A DNA stretch of 64,000 nt from Comamonadaceae bacterium (GCA_027491035.1 JAIXWZ010000009.1:1-64000), one strand, 5' to 3'. Shown: positions 15,693 to 24,458, counted from the stretch's first letter. The notes: a model not told the origin generated them from the sequence alone. Numbers and translations: made by a program.

Positions 15693-17965
15693 GCAGCCCC
15701 ATGTCGCCCCCATTTCTTGCTGCCCGGCCCTGGCGCTGGGCGGTGGGCATCGGCCTGGGGGTGGTTGCTGCACTGAGCCTGGTGCTGCTGTTCATGCTGG
15801 CCCAGGCCACGGGCAACCGTGAACTCTACGAGCGCTACTACGGCATCTTGTTTGTGCTCAATGTGGCCGTGGCCAGCTTGCTTGCGCTGGTGATCGTCTG
15901 GGCGCTGGTGCGCATGGGCCTGCGGCTCAAGCGCGGCAAATTCGGCAGCCGCCTGCTGCTCAAGCTGGCGGCCATCTTCGCGGTGGTCGGTCTGCTGCCG
16001 GGGCTGATGATCTACGTGGTGTCCTACCAGTTTGTCTCGCGCTCGATCGAGAGCTGGTTTGATGTGCGCGTCGAAAGCGCCCTGGCCTCTGGCCTGCAGC
16101 TCGGACGCGTCACGCTCGAGCGTGTGGCTCTGGACCTGGGCAACCGCACCAAGCTGCAGGCCGATCAACTGGCCCAGGCACCCGAGGCCGTCGCTGGCCT
16201 GGGCCTGGAGCGCCTGCGCCAGCAACTGGGCGTGCGCGAGCTGGCCTTGTGGAGCAGCGCCGGCCAGCTCGTGGCCAGCGCCAGCGACGCCCGGGGCGTG
16301 CTGCTGAGTCAACCCGAACGCCCGAGCGGGCAGCAGATGCGGCTGGCGCGCAGCCAGGGGGTGGTCACCCAGATCGATGGGCTCGACGATGCGTCGCCGG
16401 CGGCCTCCGGGGTCGTGCCGCGCGCCCGGGTGAGGGCGCTGGCGCTGGTGAGCAGCAGCAACCTCGACCTGGGCGGCAGCTCGCGCTATCTGCAGGCCAT
16501 CGAAGAGCTGTCCCCCGATCTGGTGGCCAATGCGCTGGCGGTACAAGAGGCCAACCGCGAGTACCAGGAGCGTGCTCTGGCCCGCGGCGGCCTGCGCCGT
16601 ATGTACATCGGCACGCTCACCCTGACGCTTTTTCTGGCCGTGTTTGGAGCTATTTTGCTGGCGGTGATTCTGGGCACCCAGTTGGCCAAACCGCTGCTGC
16701 TGCTGGCCGAAGGCGTGCGCCAGGTGGCTCGCGGTGACCTGCGGCCCAAGGTGGCGCTGCAAACGCGCGACGAGCTCGGTGGCCTCACGCGCTCATTTGC
16801 CGACATGACCGAGCAGCTGGCCGATGCCCGCAATGCGGTGCAGGTCAGCATGGGCGAGCTCGACGCCGCGCGGGCGAGCCTGCAGACCATCCTGGACAAC
16901 CTGACCGCTGGCGTGATGGTGCTCGATGCGCAGGGCCGCATCGTCTCAAGCAACCCAGGGGCGACCCGCATCCTGCGCGCCCCGCTGGCCGCCCATGTGG
17001 GCAGCTTGCTCACCCAAGTGCCTGGCCTGGAGGGCTTTGGTGAGGGCGTGCAGGCGCAGTTTGAGTCCTACCTGCGCGAGCAGGCCGCCCACGGTCTGGA
17101 GCACTGGCAGCAATCGTTTGAGCTGCATGGCGCCGCGGGCGGCGCCAGCGACAGCACCGTCACCCTGATTGCGCGCGGCGCCCGCATGCCCGGCACCGAA
17201 GACTGCCTGCTCGTTTTTGACGACGTCACCGACGTGGTGTCGGCCCAGCGCGCCCAGGCCTGGGGCGAGGTGGCGCGCCGCCTGGCCCATGAAATCAAGA
17301 ATCCGCTCACGCCGATTCAGCTGTCGGCCGAGCGCCTGGAGCGCAGGCTCGCCCACAAGCTCGAGCCGCCCGAGGAGCAGGTGCTGGCCAAGTCGGTCAA
17401 GACCATCGTCGACCAGGTCGATGCCATGAAGCGGCTGGTCAACGAGTTTCGTGATTTTGGCCGGCTCCCCGCGGCCGAGCTCAAGGCGGTCGACCTCAAC
17501 GCCCTGGTCAGCGACGTGATGCAGCTGTACCCGCACGATGGCGGCGGCGTGCCCATCCGCATCGAGCTCGACCCCCAAGTGCCGCGCGTGCGCGGCGACG
17601 CCCAGCAGCTGCGCCAGGTGATCCACAACTTGCTGCAAAACGCGCAGGACGCGCACGAGGGCAAGAGCTTTGCTCCCGGCCAGCCGGGCCCCGACGTGCT
17701 GCTGCAAACCGAATACGCGGCCGCCAGCCGCCGGGTGCGCCTGATCGTGCGCGATCGGGGCACCGGCTTTCCCGATCACATCCTCAAGCGCGCCTTCGAG
17801 CCCTATGCCACCACCAAAGCCAAAGGCACGGGGCTGGGGCTGGCGGTGGTCAAGAAAATTGCCGATGAGCACCACGCGCGCATTGATGTCAGCAACCGGG
17901 TCAGCGAGGGCGTGCTGCAAGGCGCGCAAGTCTCGCTATCATTCCCCACTGAGCCGGTCTCCTGA
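15689..17965 (+). CDS. NtrY-type sensor histidine kinase
   Basis: A 758-residue inner-membrane histidine kinase. It has three N-terminal membrane segments within about residues 10-110, a periplasmic region, another membrane helix near 310-335, a HAMP domain, a PAS domain near 400-480 (ILDNLTAGVMVLD), HisKA with the phosphoacceptor in RLAHEIKNPLTPIQLSAERLE, and an HATPase domain (NLLQNAQDAHE; GTGLGLAVVKKIADEHHA). This matches NtrY. It begins at a GTG overlapping the previous stop; an ATG four codons later is possible. The response regulator downstream is its likely partner. The signal in this lineage is unknown. Confidence 0.9.
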   Translation: MSSPMSPPFLAARPWRWAVGIGLGVVAALSLVLLFMLAQATGNRELYERYYGILFVLNVAVASLLALVIVWALVRMGLRLKRGKFGSRLLLKLAAIFAVVGLLPGLMIYVVSYQFVSRSIESWFDVRVESALASGLQLGRVTLERVALDLGNRTKLQADQLAQAPEAVAGLGLERLRQQLGVRELALWSSAGQLVASASDARGVLLSQPERPSGQQMRLARSQGVVTQIDGLDDASPAASGVVPRARVRALALVSSSNLDLGGSSRYLQAIEELSPDLVANALAVQEANREYQERALARGGLRRMYIGTLTLTLFLAVFGAILLAVILGTQLAKPLLLLAEGVRQVARGDLRPKVALQTRDELGGLTRSFADMTEQLADARNAVQVSMGELDAARASLQTILDNLTAGVMVLDAQGRIVSSNPGATRILRAPLAAHVGSLLTQVPGLEGFGEGVQAQFESYLREQAAHGLEHWQQSFELHGAAGGASDSTVTLIARGARMPGTEDCLLVFDDVTDVVSAQRAQAWGEVARRLAHEIKNPLTPIQLSAERLERRLAHKLEPPEEQVLAKSVKTIVDQVDAMKRLVNEFRDFGRLPAAELKAVDLNALVSDVMQLYPHDGGGVPIRIELDPQVPRVRGDAQQLRQVIHNLLQNAQDAHEGKSFAPGQPGPDVLLQTEYAAASRRVRLIVRDRGTGFPDHILKRAFEPYATTKAKGTGLGLAVVKKIADEHHARIDVSNRVSEGVLQGAQVSLSFPTEPVS

Positions 17966-18022
17966 AGGCCAACTCAGTCAGCCGAGCGCACTGCAACAAC
18001 AGGTGATCAACGGGACAGCTCC

Positions 18023-18697
18023 ATGGCAAATATTCTGGTGGTCGATGACGAACTGGGCATCCGCGACTTGCTCTCGGAAATTCTCAATGACGAGGGGCAT
18101 CAGGTCGAGCTGGCGGAAAACGCCGCCCAGGCCCGCTCAGTGCGTCAGCGTCTGCGCCCCGACTTGGTGCTGCTCGACATCTGGATGCCCGACACCGACG
18201 GCGTGACGCTGCTCAAGGAGTGGTCGGCCGCAGGACAGTTGAGCATGCCCGTCATCATGATGAGCGGCCACGCCACCATCGACACCGCCGTCGAGGCCAC
18301 CCGCATCGGTGCCATGGCCTTCCTCGAAAAACCCATCACCATGCAAAAGCTGCTGCAGGCGGTCGATCAGGGCCTGAGCCGCGGCGTGCCGAAAAGGCCG
18401 CCACCGAGCGTGCTGGCCAGCGTGGTCACGCTGGCAACCCATACGCCGGCCCCGGTGCAAACGGGCGCTGTCCGGGCCGAGCCCGTCGGCCCGCAGTCGG
18501 TGCAAAGCTTTTCCCTCGAGAAACCACTGCGCGATGCGCGCGACGAATTCGAGAAAGCCTATTTCGAGTTTCACCTGCAGCGCGAAGGCGGCTCCATGAC
18601 CCGCGTGGCTGACAAGACCGGCCTGGAGCGCACCCACCTGTACCGCAAGCTCAAGCAACTGGGCGTCGACCTCAGCCGCGGCAAGCGCAGCGCCTGA
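18023..18697 (+). CDS. NtrX-like response regulator lacking the AAA+ domain
   Basis: A 224-residue response regulator. Residues 1-120 are a receiver domain with acceptor D52 (LVLLDIWMPDTDG) and K103 (FLEKPIT). Residues about 125-170 are a Pro/Ala/Val-rich linker. Residues about 175-218 form a Fis-type helix-turn-helix (RVADKTGLERTHLYRKLKQLGV) that closely resembles the NtrX C-terminus. Classical NtrX has a sigma-54-interacting AAA+ domain between these parts; here it is absent, so the protein should act without driving sigma-54 open-complex formation. It follows the NtrY-type kinase after 57 bases. Confidence 0.88.
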   Translation: MANILVVDDELGIRDLLSEILNDEGHQVELAENAAQARSVRQRLRPDLVLLDIWMPDTDGVTLLKEWSAAGQLSMPVIMMSGHATIDTAVEATRIGAMAFLEKPITMQKLLQAVDQGLSRGVPKRPPPSVLASVVTLATHTPAPVQTGAVRAEPVGPQSVQSFSLEKPLRDARDEFEKAYFEFHLQREGGSMTRVADKTGLERTHLYRKLKQLGVDLSRGKRSA

Positions 18698-18761
18698 TCC
18701 AGGCTCAACCCGCCCAGGGCTCTGATGGCGGGGCATCGCCTCTGCTATACTCTGCGCCCTT

Positions 18762-18837
<76 letters not shown>

Positions 18838-18843
18838 GGCTTT

Positions 18844-18874
18844 AACGCCCAACTGTTCTCAGTTGGGCGTTTTC
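18844..18874 (+). terminator. Terminator after tRNA-Phe
   Basis: A perfect 12-pair inverted repeat AACGCCCAACTG/CAGTTGGGCGTT with a TTCT loop ends in a T-rich stretch. It stops the tRNA transcript. Confidence 0.92.
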
Positions 18875-18962
18875 ATTTGGGGAAGCCCCGCGTCACGCGG
18901 GATAGCGGGCCGTTGCGCGTGTGCCGTGACCTCCGCGCCGAGCGGCAAGCCCCCCGGCTTGA

Positions 18963-19775
18963 TCAGCGCGCCATCAGCTGCACCAGCTCAAGGTCGCGCC
19001 GGGCATAGGCACCCGCACGGCTGGTGCCCATGCTGCAGTCTTGCCGCAGCCGGGTCATCATCAGCGCATAGCGCCAGGCGATGGCCAGCACGTCGACCAC
19101 CGGCGCGTCGTCGACATGGGTGACCTGGTGGGCGACCAGCACCGAGGCCAGCACTGCCTCCGCCGGGACGATCACCTCGGCCCCCTGATGCGCGATGGCC
19201 TGGCGGGCCGCCCGCTGGAAGGCTTCAATCAGCGCCCCGGGCTCGCTGATCGAAGCCTGCAGCAGCTGCGCCTCATGCATGGGCGGGTCCAGCGACACGC
19301 AGGGCAGCACCCTCGATTGCAGCCCGTGCTTCTCGACCGCCGACTCAACAATGGAGGCGATCTCTGGTGCGTTGGCGATCGGCGCCACCTTGCGCCCCAG
19401 CGACAAGGACACCAGCATGGATGACTCGAGGATGCCGGTCACCGGGATATCCACCGCCGAGCGGATCTCGCGCAGCATCGGCTCGCTGAACGAGCCGATC
19501 ACGAAGGCATCGAAGCCGTCGCGCTCGGCACGGATCGCGTTGTCGATGATCTGGTCCACCGCGCGGTGGTAAACGAAGGCATTGCCCAGGGCCGATGTGG
19601 GTGTGCGGCCGTGGTAAGTGCCCGCGCGCAGGCCCTCGACCTGCACGCACGCTTCCTTGCCCAGCACCTGCGCGGCATGCCGGACAAGGAACTCGCGGTA
19701 GGCGCCGAGCCCTGCCAGTTCGGTCATCGATTGGTGCCAAAGGCGTAGCGGCTTGTGATCGGAATGTGCGTTCAA
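18963..19775 (-). CDS. Asp/Glu/hydantoin racemase-superfamily protein, catalytic cysteines missing
   Basis: A 270-residue protein of the aspartate/glutamate/hydantoin racemase fold. The domain pattern is recognisable (DGFDAFVIGSFSEPMLREI; DIPVTGILESSMLVSLSLGRK; HQGAEVIVPAEAV). In active racemases of this family the two halves supply a catalytic cysteine each, usually within a CFxDPG-like and a GCAGM-like motif; here those positions read S95 and E206. It may be a decarboxylase, isomerase or non-catalytic relative. It is the last gene of a minus-strand cluster with an SMP-30 protein and an amidohydrolase, suggesting a small organic acid or lactone substrate. Confidence 0.72.
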   Translation of the reverse strand: MNAHSDHKPLRLWHQSMTELAGLGAYREFLVRHAAQVLGKEACVQVEGLRAGTYHGRTPTSALGNAFVYHRAVDQIIDNAIRAERDGFDAFVIGSFSEPMLREIRSAVDIPVTGILESSMLVSLSLGRKVAPIANAPEIASIVESAVEKHGLQSRVLPCVSLDPPMHEAQLLQASISEPGALIEAFQRAARQAIAHQGAEVIVPAEAVLASVLVAHQVTHVDDAPVVDVLAIAWRYALMMTRLRQDCSMGTSRAGAYARRDLELVQLMAR

Positions 19776-19818
19776 GGCAGGCTCCAGGCGCGGTGATAGC
19801 GCACGTGTGTTGGCCAGA

Positions 19819-20781
19819 TCAGTAGTCCCAGTGCGGTGGCTTGGCCCCCGCGATGGGCGAGCGGAAAGTCGCTAGGCGGTCGCCTCCCAGGTTGCCCAGG
19901 TAGACGGTGCGCAGGTCGGGGCCGCCGAAGGCGACGCTGCTGACGTTGCGAAGCGAACGCGAGGCGCCGGAATCGATGTCGTTGCGCGACAGTCGGCCCT
20001 TGGCATAGGCGGCTTCGGCAGCGGCAATGAGCTGCGAGTCCGCATCCTCCAGCACCACCTGCACCTGGCCATCGGGTCCCACCCGAATGACGCGGTTGGA
20101 GACCACGCAGGCCACCCAGATGCCGCCCTCGGCATCAAAGGCGAGCCCGTCGGGAAAGTCGCCGTTGGTGAACTGGTGCACCAGCTCGCGTGGACCGAGC
20201 TTCCAGTGCGCCCCCGCGCCCAGAATGGCAAAGCGTGAGAGCTTGCGGCCATAGGTCTCGTTCACGTAGACCCAGCGCCCGCTGGGGTCGACCCGGCATT
20301 CATTGGTGAACTCGATGCCGTCTGCCACGATGCGTGCGCCGCGTTCGTCGGACACCGCGATGAAGCCGTCCGCGGTCTGCGCGTTGAAGGCCAGCTCGCG
20401 CGGCACCATGCGCGTGCTCATGGAGATCCATGTGCGGCGCTGGGCATCGACTGTGACGAAGTTGGTGCTGGTCAGAGCCACGCCGTCAACTTCCATCAGC
20501 AGCGGGCGCATCTGTCCTTGTCGGTCCAAGCGCCAGACGCCGCCGCCGCAGCCCGTCCCCAGGTTGGCGATCAGGAAGTCGCGCTGCGGCGTCAGCGCGA
20601 TCCCGTTGGCAAGAAAGCCCTCGGGCATTGCGCGGGGGCGGGTGGGGACCGTGTCCACCGCGCGCACGGCGCAGTCGTGGTCGGAGACGAACAACTCGCC
20701 GCGCGCCGTGGTGATCACGCTTTCCGGACGTTTGAGCCCCTGGCCGATGGAGGTGAGGGATGACAGCTCGATCAGGGGCAT
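19819..20781 (-). CDS. SMP-30/gluconolactonase/LRE family protein
   Basis: A 320-residue six-bladed beta-propeller of the SMP-30/gluconolactonase family, which hydrolyses sugar or other lactones using a bound divalent metal. The expected metal ligands are visible: an early Glu in RPESVITT, Asn in EFTNECRVDPSG, and Asp in FPDGLAFDAEGGIW. There is no signal peptide, so it is cytoplasmic. Its start touches the stop of the upstream amidohydrolase, indicating translational coupling. Together they could process successive lactone or ester bonds of one substrate; the substrate itself is unknown. Confidence 0.82.
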   Translation of the reverse strand: MPLIELSSLTSIGQGLKRPESVITTARGELFVSDHDCAVRAVDTVPTRPRAMPEGFLANGIALTPQRDFLIANLGTGCGGGVWRLDRQGQMRPLLMEVDGVALTSTNFVTVDAQRRTWISMSTRMVPRELAFNAQTADGFIAVSDERGARIVADGIEFTNECRVDPSGRWVYVNETYGRKLSRFAILGAGAHWKLGPRELVHQFTNGDFPDGLAFDAEGGIWVACVVSNRVIRVGPDGQVQVVLEDADSQLIAAAEAAYAKGRLSRNDIDSGASRSLRNVSSVAFGGPDLRTVYLGNLGGDRLATFRSPIAGAKPPHWDY

Positions 20782-21851
20782 CAGGCCTCCAGCGGCCGGT
20801 AGATTCGCTGGGCGTTGGCGCAGAACAGCGCTTGCTTCTCGCTAGGCGAAAAACCGGCGGTGATCCGCTTGAACGCATTCCAAAGGGTGACCCAGTTGGC
20901 GCCGAGCTTTTCCACGGGGAAGTTGCTCTCGAACATGCAGCGCCGAGGACCGAACAGCTCGATGCAGGTCTCGATGTACGGCCCCCAAAGACGAGCGATC
21001 TCCTGTGACGAAGGCGGCGCCGGCAACTTGCGGTAGTCGATGGCGGCCAGGCGGATCATCATGCCGCCCAGTTTCAGGCTCACGTTGGGGCAGGCGGCCA
21101 CTTGCGCCAGCGCGTGGCGCCATTGCGCAAAGACCTCGTCGCCACGCCCGGTGTAGGGGCCGTAGCCCAGCGGGCCGCCGCAGTGGCCCAGGATGATGGA
21201 TGTGTCCGGGCAGGCTCGAGCGAGGTCGGCCACGTCCCCCAGCTGGGTGAAGAACACCCAGGCGTCCAGTGACAGGCCCAGGGCGGTGAGCTCGGCAACC
21301 CCGGCGCGAAATTGCGGGCGGCGGTAGACACCGGGGTGCGCAGTGGTGTTGCCGATGAGGGGGTCCGGGTCATAGGCCGCCGTGGCCCGTACGCCGCGAA
21401 AGCGACCCTGCCCAGCCTCGATGTGGGCTTCCAGGACTGGGCGCACCTGCGCGCCCAGCGTCAGGTCGGCCGAGCCGACGATGCTGGCGCACACGCGGGT
21501 GCGGCCCTGGCCCTCAAGGTCGCTCTGGGCCCCAATGGCAGCTGCAAACTCGGTTTCGCCGACGGGCCGAAGCTCGACTGGGCCGTCGCTGCGGTAGTTC
21601 CCGTGGCACTCCACATAGACTGTTGCGACCGTCCGGTGTCCGCTGTCCAGGTCGCGCCTGAAGTGCTCGAGCAGGTAGGTGTGGTCCACCTGGCCATCGC
21701 CCTGCGGCAAGGCGGCGGGCAGTTGGGCCCAGAGGTGGTGGTGGGTATCGATGATCGCAAGCTCGGGCTCGAGCACAGGCTCGGCCGGCAGCCGCGCCAG
21801 CCACGCAGGGTCAAGGGGGAGCACGCGTCCGAAGGCGGTGGGGTCGGTCAT
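20781..21851 (-). CDS. Amidohydrolase-family TIM-barrel hydrolase (COG3618 type)
   Basis: A 356-residue metal-dependent hydrolase of the amidohydrolase superfamily, group of 2-pyrone-4,6-dicarboxylate and sugar-lactone hydrolases. Metal-site motifs are DTHHHLW near residue 36, the SIILGHCGGP strand, and CMFESNFPVEK towards the C-terminus. It is the first gene of the minus-strand cluster and a clear paralogue of the divergent plus-strand gene at 22131. Its upstream region holds an AT-rich element also found before the Bug receptor. The exact substrate cannot be read from sequence. Confidence 0.82.
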   Translation of the reverse strand: MTDPTAFGRVLPLDPAWLARLPAEPVLEPELAIIDTHHHLWAQLPAALPQGDGQVDHTYLLEHFRRDLDSGHRTVATVYVECHGNYRSDGPVELRPVGETEFAAAIGAQSDLEGQGRTRVCASIVGSADLTLGAQVRPVLEAHIEAGQGRFRGVRATAAYDPDPLIGNTTAHPGVYRRPQFRAGVAELTALGLSLDAWVFFTQLGDVADLARACPDTSIILGHCGGPLGYGPYTGRGDEVFAQWRHALAQVAACPNVSLKLGGMMIRLAAIDYRKLPAPPSSQEIARLWGPYIETCIELFGPRRCMFESNFPVEKLGANWVTLWNAFKRITAGFSPSEKQALFCANAQRIYRPLEA

Positions 21852-21895
21852 GGTTGCTGGACTGTGAGGTCCTGCCGCGGCAGGGCGAGCAGGCT

Positions 21896-21934
21896 ATTCG
21901 AAAAACAGAAAAAATATTCGTGATTCTGTCAAAT
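21896..21934 (-). promoter_or_regulatory. AT-rich regulatory element, copy 1
   Basis: On the plus strand the element reads ATTCGAAAAACAGAAAAAAT and then ATTCGTGATTCTGTCAAATG. It lies 45 bases upstream of the minus-strand amidohydrolase start. A closely similar stretch precedes the Bug receptor gene at 24343-24390 in the same orientation relative to its gene. A shared regulator or promoter architecture is the simplest reading. The TTGACA seen on the minus strand has no convincing partner -10 box at normal spacing. Confidence 0.5.
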
Positions 21935-22130
21935 GTGCCACGGGTGACGCACTTTGCATCAGGTGTTTCCCTGAGCCGCAATCGTGGAGTGGCATCTGCG
22001 ATACTTCGAATCGCTGAAATAGATTTCGACAAAAGAAAATTTTGGCGACTCCTTGGAGCAGCTGTGTGACGGTTTATGTCGGTCGGCTGGCCCCTGCCGG
22101 GATCGTCACCTTCACTTCGGAGCTGTCTGT

Positions 22131-23180
22131 TTGACCCACCCCCCCGCTGAGCCGCCCGCCCCTTCGCATCTGTTGGTTCGGCCGCAGTGGCTGGCGATGC
22201 GTCAAGAGGAAATCCTCGAGCCTGAGCTGCCCATTGTCGATGCACACCATCACCTCTGGGACCACGAGGGTGCGCGCTACTTCCTGGAGGACATGCTCGG
22301 CGATGTCGGCGCCGGCCATGATGTCCGTGCAACGGTGGCCGTCGAATGCAAAGCCATGTACCGGCAGGACGGTCCGGTGGAGCTCAGACCCCTGGGCGAG
22401 ACCGAGTTCCTGGCCGCCGCAGCGGTGGCCAGCGAGCATGGCCGCCAGGGCCGCTGCCGAGTGGCCGCAGGCATCGTGGGGCATGCCGACCTGTGCCTGG
22501 GTGCAGCCGTACGCCCCGTGCTGCAGGCGCAGGTCCGTGCGGGTGGGGGTCGCTTTCGCGGGATCCGCTACTCTGCGGTCTGGCACCCGGACCCGGCCGC
22601 ACGCGGCTCCCTCGCTCGGCCGGCGCCCTACGTGATGGCTGATCCGGCCTTTCGGGCCGGTTTTGCCGAACTGGCGCCGCTGGGGCTGTCCTTCGACGCC
22701 TGGGCCTATCACACGCAACTGGCTGAACTTGCCAGCCTTGCGCGCCAGTTTCCCGACACAACCATCGTCGTGAACCACGTGGGTGGGGTGATCGGGATCG
22801 GACCCTACGCGGGGCGGCGCGAGGCGGTGCGCGAGGAATGGGCCGTGGATCTTCGGCAATTGGCCGCCTGCCCCAATGTCTGCATCAAGCTCGGCGGGAT
22901 GGGTATGCGGCTGTCGGGCTTTGATTTTGCCGATCGTGAGCTGCCCCCCACGTCGCAAGAACTCGCACACGCCTGGCGCCCCTATGTCGAGACCTGTATC
23001 GATCTGTTTGGCCCGCAGCGCTGCATGTTCGAGAGCAACTTTCCGGTCGACAAGGGCTGCTGCAGTTATGTCGCGCTGTGGAACGCGTTCAAGCGCATCA
23101 CCGCGCAGGCGAGCGAGAGCGAGAAACAGGCGCTCTACAGCCAAACGGCATCGCGCGTGTACCGGCTGACGCTGCCTTAA
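22131..23180 (+). CDS. Amidohydrolase-family TIM-barrel hydrolase, paralogue of the divergent gene
   Basis: A 349-residue amidohydrolase-superfamily protein (COG3618 type) with DAHHHLWD, VNHVGGVIG and CMFESNFPVDK motifs. Start choice: TTG at 22131, eight bases after GGAG, gives an N-terminus that lines up with the divergent paralogue (PQWLA against PAWLA before LEPEL). The longer track ORF from 22053 adds unrelated residues, and an ATG at 22197 is a shorter option. The pair probably arose by inverted duplication and later divergence. Substrate unknown. Confidence 0.8.
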   Translation: MTHPPAEPPAPSHLLVRPQWLAMRQEEILEPELPIVDAHHHLWDHEGARYFLEDMLGDVGAGHDVRATVAVECKAMYRQDGPVELRPLGETEFLAAAAVASEHGRQGRCRVAAGIVGHADLCLGAAVRPVLQAQVRAGGGRFRGIRYSAVWHPDPAARGSLARPAPYVMADPAFRAGFAELAPLGLSFDAWAYHTQLAELASLARQFPDTTIVVNHVGGVIGIGPYAGRREAVREEWAVDLRQLAACPNVCIKLGGMGMRLSGFDFADRELPPTSQELAHAWRPYVETCIDLFGPQRCMFESNFPVDKGCCSYVALWNAFKRITAQASESEKQALYSQTASRVYRLTLP

Positions 23181-23328
23181 GGCATGTCATCGGCGCCTGC
23201 GCGCGACATTTCTTTGATGTAAACCGGTCCTGCCTTCAGGGCCCGCCCGGCCTGCGTCTGTAACGGCCGCAGCCGACGGCCACCTCAGCTTTGGCGCTGA
23301 GGCGGTTGGCAAGCAGCGGGCCGGGGTG

Positions 23329-24324
23329 TCAGTCCAGCGAGATCTTGATGCGGCTGACGACGGAGCGCCAGGTTGCAACGTTCCTTCTCATCAGCTCGCC
23401 CATGTCGGCCGGGCTCAGGTAGGCCGGTTGGACCCCCACGTCGCGCAGTCGGGTCAGCGTATCCGGATCTGCCATGACCTTGCGCAGGTCGTCGCTGATT
23501 TTGCTCGCGATGGCCGGTGGCAGCTTGGCCGGCCCGAGCAGGCCGTACCAGATGTCCGCGTCGAAATCGATGCCGGTGGCCTCCTTGATGGTGGGAACAT
23601 CGGGTAGCTGGGGCTGGCGGGCGGCGGTGGTGACGGCCAGGGGGCGCAGGCGGCCGGCCTTGATGAAGGCGTCAAACGCCGACTGCGCGCCGAAGGAGAC
23701 CTGCACCTCGTCGGCCAGCAGGGCCTGCACGGAGGGGCCCGATCCCTTGTAGGGAATATGGGCCATGCTCAGGCCGGCCTTGTGCGAAAACTCCTCGGTG
23801 GCCATGTGTGGCGCGGTGGCCGGACCGGCTGTGCCGTAGTTGAGCTTGCCCGGATTGGCCTTCGCGAAAGACACGAACTCGGTCATCGTGCGTACCGGCA
23901 TTTTCTCGTTGACCACCACGACCATCGGCAGGGCGCCGAAGCGGCCCAGTGGGGTGAAGTCCCGCAGCAGATCCCAGGACAGGCCCTTGTAGACGACGGT
24001 GTTGATGGTGTAGGAGTTCACCGCCATGAGCAGCGTGTAGCCATCGGGCGCGGCCTTGGCGACGATCTCTGCGCCGATGTTGCCGCCCGCCCCTGGCTTG
24101 TTGTCGACAAGGACCTGCTGGCCCCACAACTGGCTCAGCTTCTGCGCAATGATTCGCGCCGAGATGTCAGAGCCGCCCGGTGCGAAGCCGACCACCAGTC
24201 GGACCGGGCGGTCAGGGAAGGCGCTTTGCGCCGATGCCGCCAGCGGCACGCCCAGCGTCAAGGCCAGCAAGCCGGCAGCGTGCTTGATTGCCACGCGGCG
24301 GCTTCGAACTCCTGGAAGCGTCAT
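23329..24324 (-). CDS. Tripartite tricarboxylate transporter receptor, Bug family
   Basis: A 331-residue periplasmic solute-binding protein of the Bug family. It has an N-terminal export signal (RRVAIKHAAGLLALTLGVPLAASAQ), followed by FPDRPVRLVVGFAPGG and GYTLLMA, which form the carboxylate-binding loops. Bug proteins usually bind mono- or dicarboxylates. No TctA or TctB membrane partner is in the window, so it is an orphan receptor, as is common in Burkholderiales. An AAAGGAG site precedes the ATG. The upstream element shared with the amidohydrolase suggests common control and a common substrate. Confidence 0.9.
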   Translation of the reverse strand: MTLPGVRSRRVAIKHAAGLLALTLGVPLAASAQSAFPDRPVRLVVGFAPGGSDISARIIAQKLSQLWGQQVLVDNKPGAGGNIGAEIVAKAAPDGYTLLMAVNSYTINTVVYKGLSWDLLRDFTPLGRFGALPMVVVVNEKMPVRTMTEFVSFAKANPGKLNYGTAGPATAPHMATEEFSHKAGLSMAHIPYKGSGPSVQALLADEVQVSFGAQSAFDAFIKAGRLRPLAVTTAARQPQLPDVPTIKEATGIDFDADIWYGLLGPAKLPPAIASKISDDLRKVMADPDTLTRLRDVGVQPAYLSPADMGELMRRNVATWRSVVSRIKISLD

Positions 24325-24342
24325 GAGGTGTCTCCTTTTAGG

Positions 24343-24390
24343 TTTCGAAAAGACGAAAAAAAATACGGTTCTGCGAAGTCAAAATATACC
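24343..24390 (-). promoter_or_regulatory. AT-rich regulatory element, copy 2
   Basis: The plus strand reads TTTCGAAAAGACGAAAAAAA followed by ATACGGTTCTGCGAAGTCAA. Compared with the element at 21896-21934, the blocks TTCGAAAA, GAAAAAA, TTCTG and GTCAAA recur in the same order with small spacing changes. It lies just upstream of the ribosome binding site of the minus-strand Bug gene. A TATATT further upstream could be the -10 box, which would put the element in the early transcribed region. Confidence 0.5.
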
Positions 24391-24436
24391 AGCGCCCGCG
24401 CGATCCGTCGACAGGCAATGTCGGCGCGGGGACAAA

Positions 24437-24458
24437 GAAAAAGGGGCTTTCGCCCCTT
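24437..24458 (-). terminator. Terminator downstream of fhs
   Basis: On the minus strand AAGGGGC, GAAA, GCCCCTT forms a seven-pair hairpin followed by five T. It lies about 85 bases after the fhs stop and separates fhs from the Bug gene. Confidence 0.85.

Noticed and set aside
18709-18732. Terminator after the NtrX-like gene (CCCGCC/GGCGGG)
   Set aside because: The stem is short, the loop is long and there is no T-run.
21930-21950. Possible sigma-54 promoter (TGGCAC on the minus strand)
   Set aside because: The -12 element does not follow at the required spacing.
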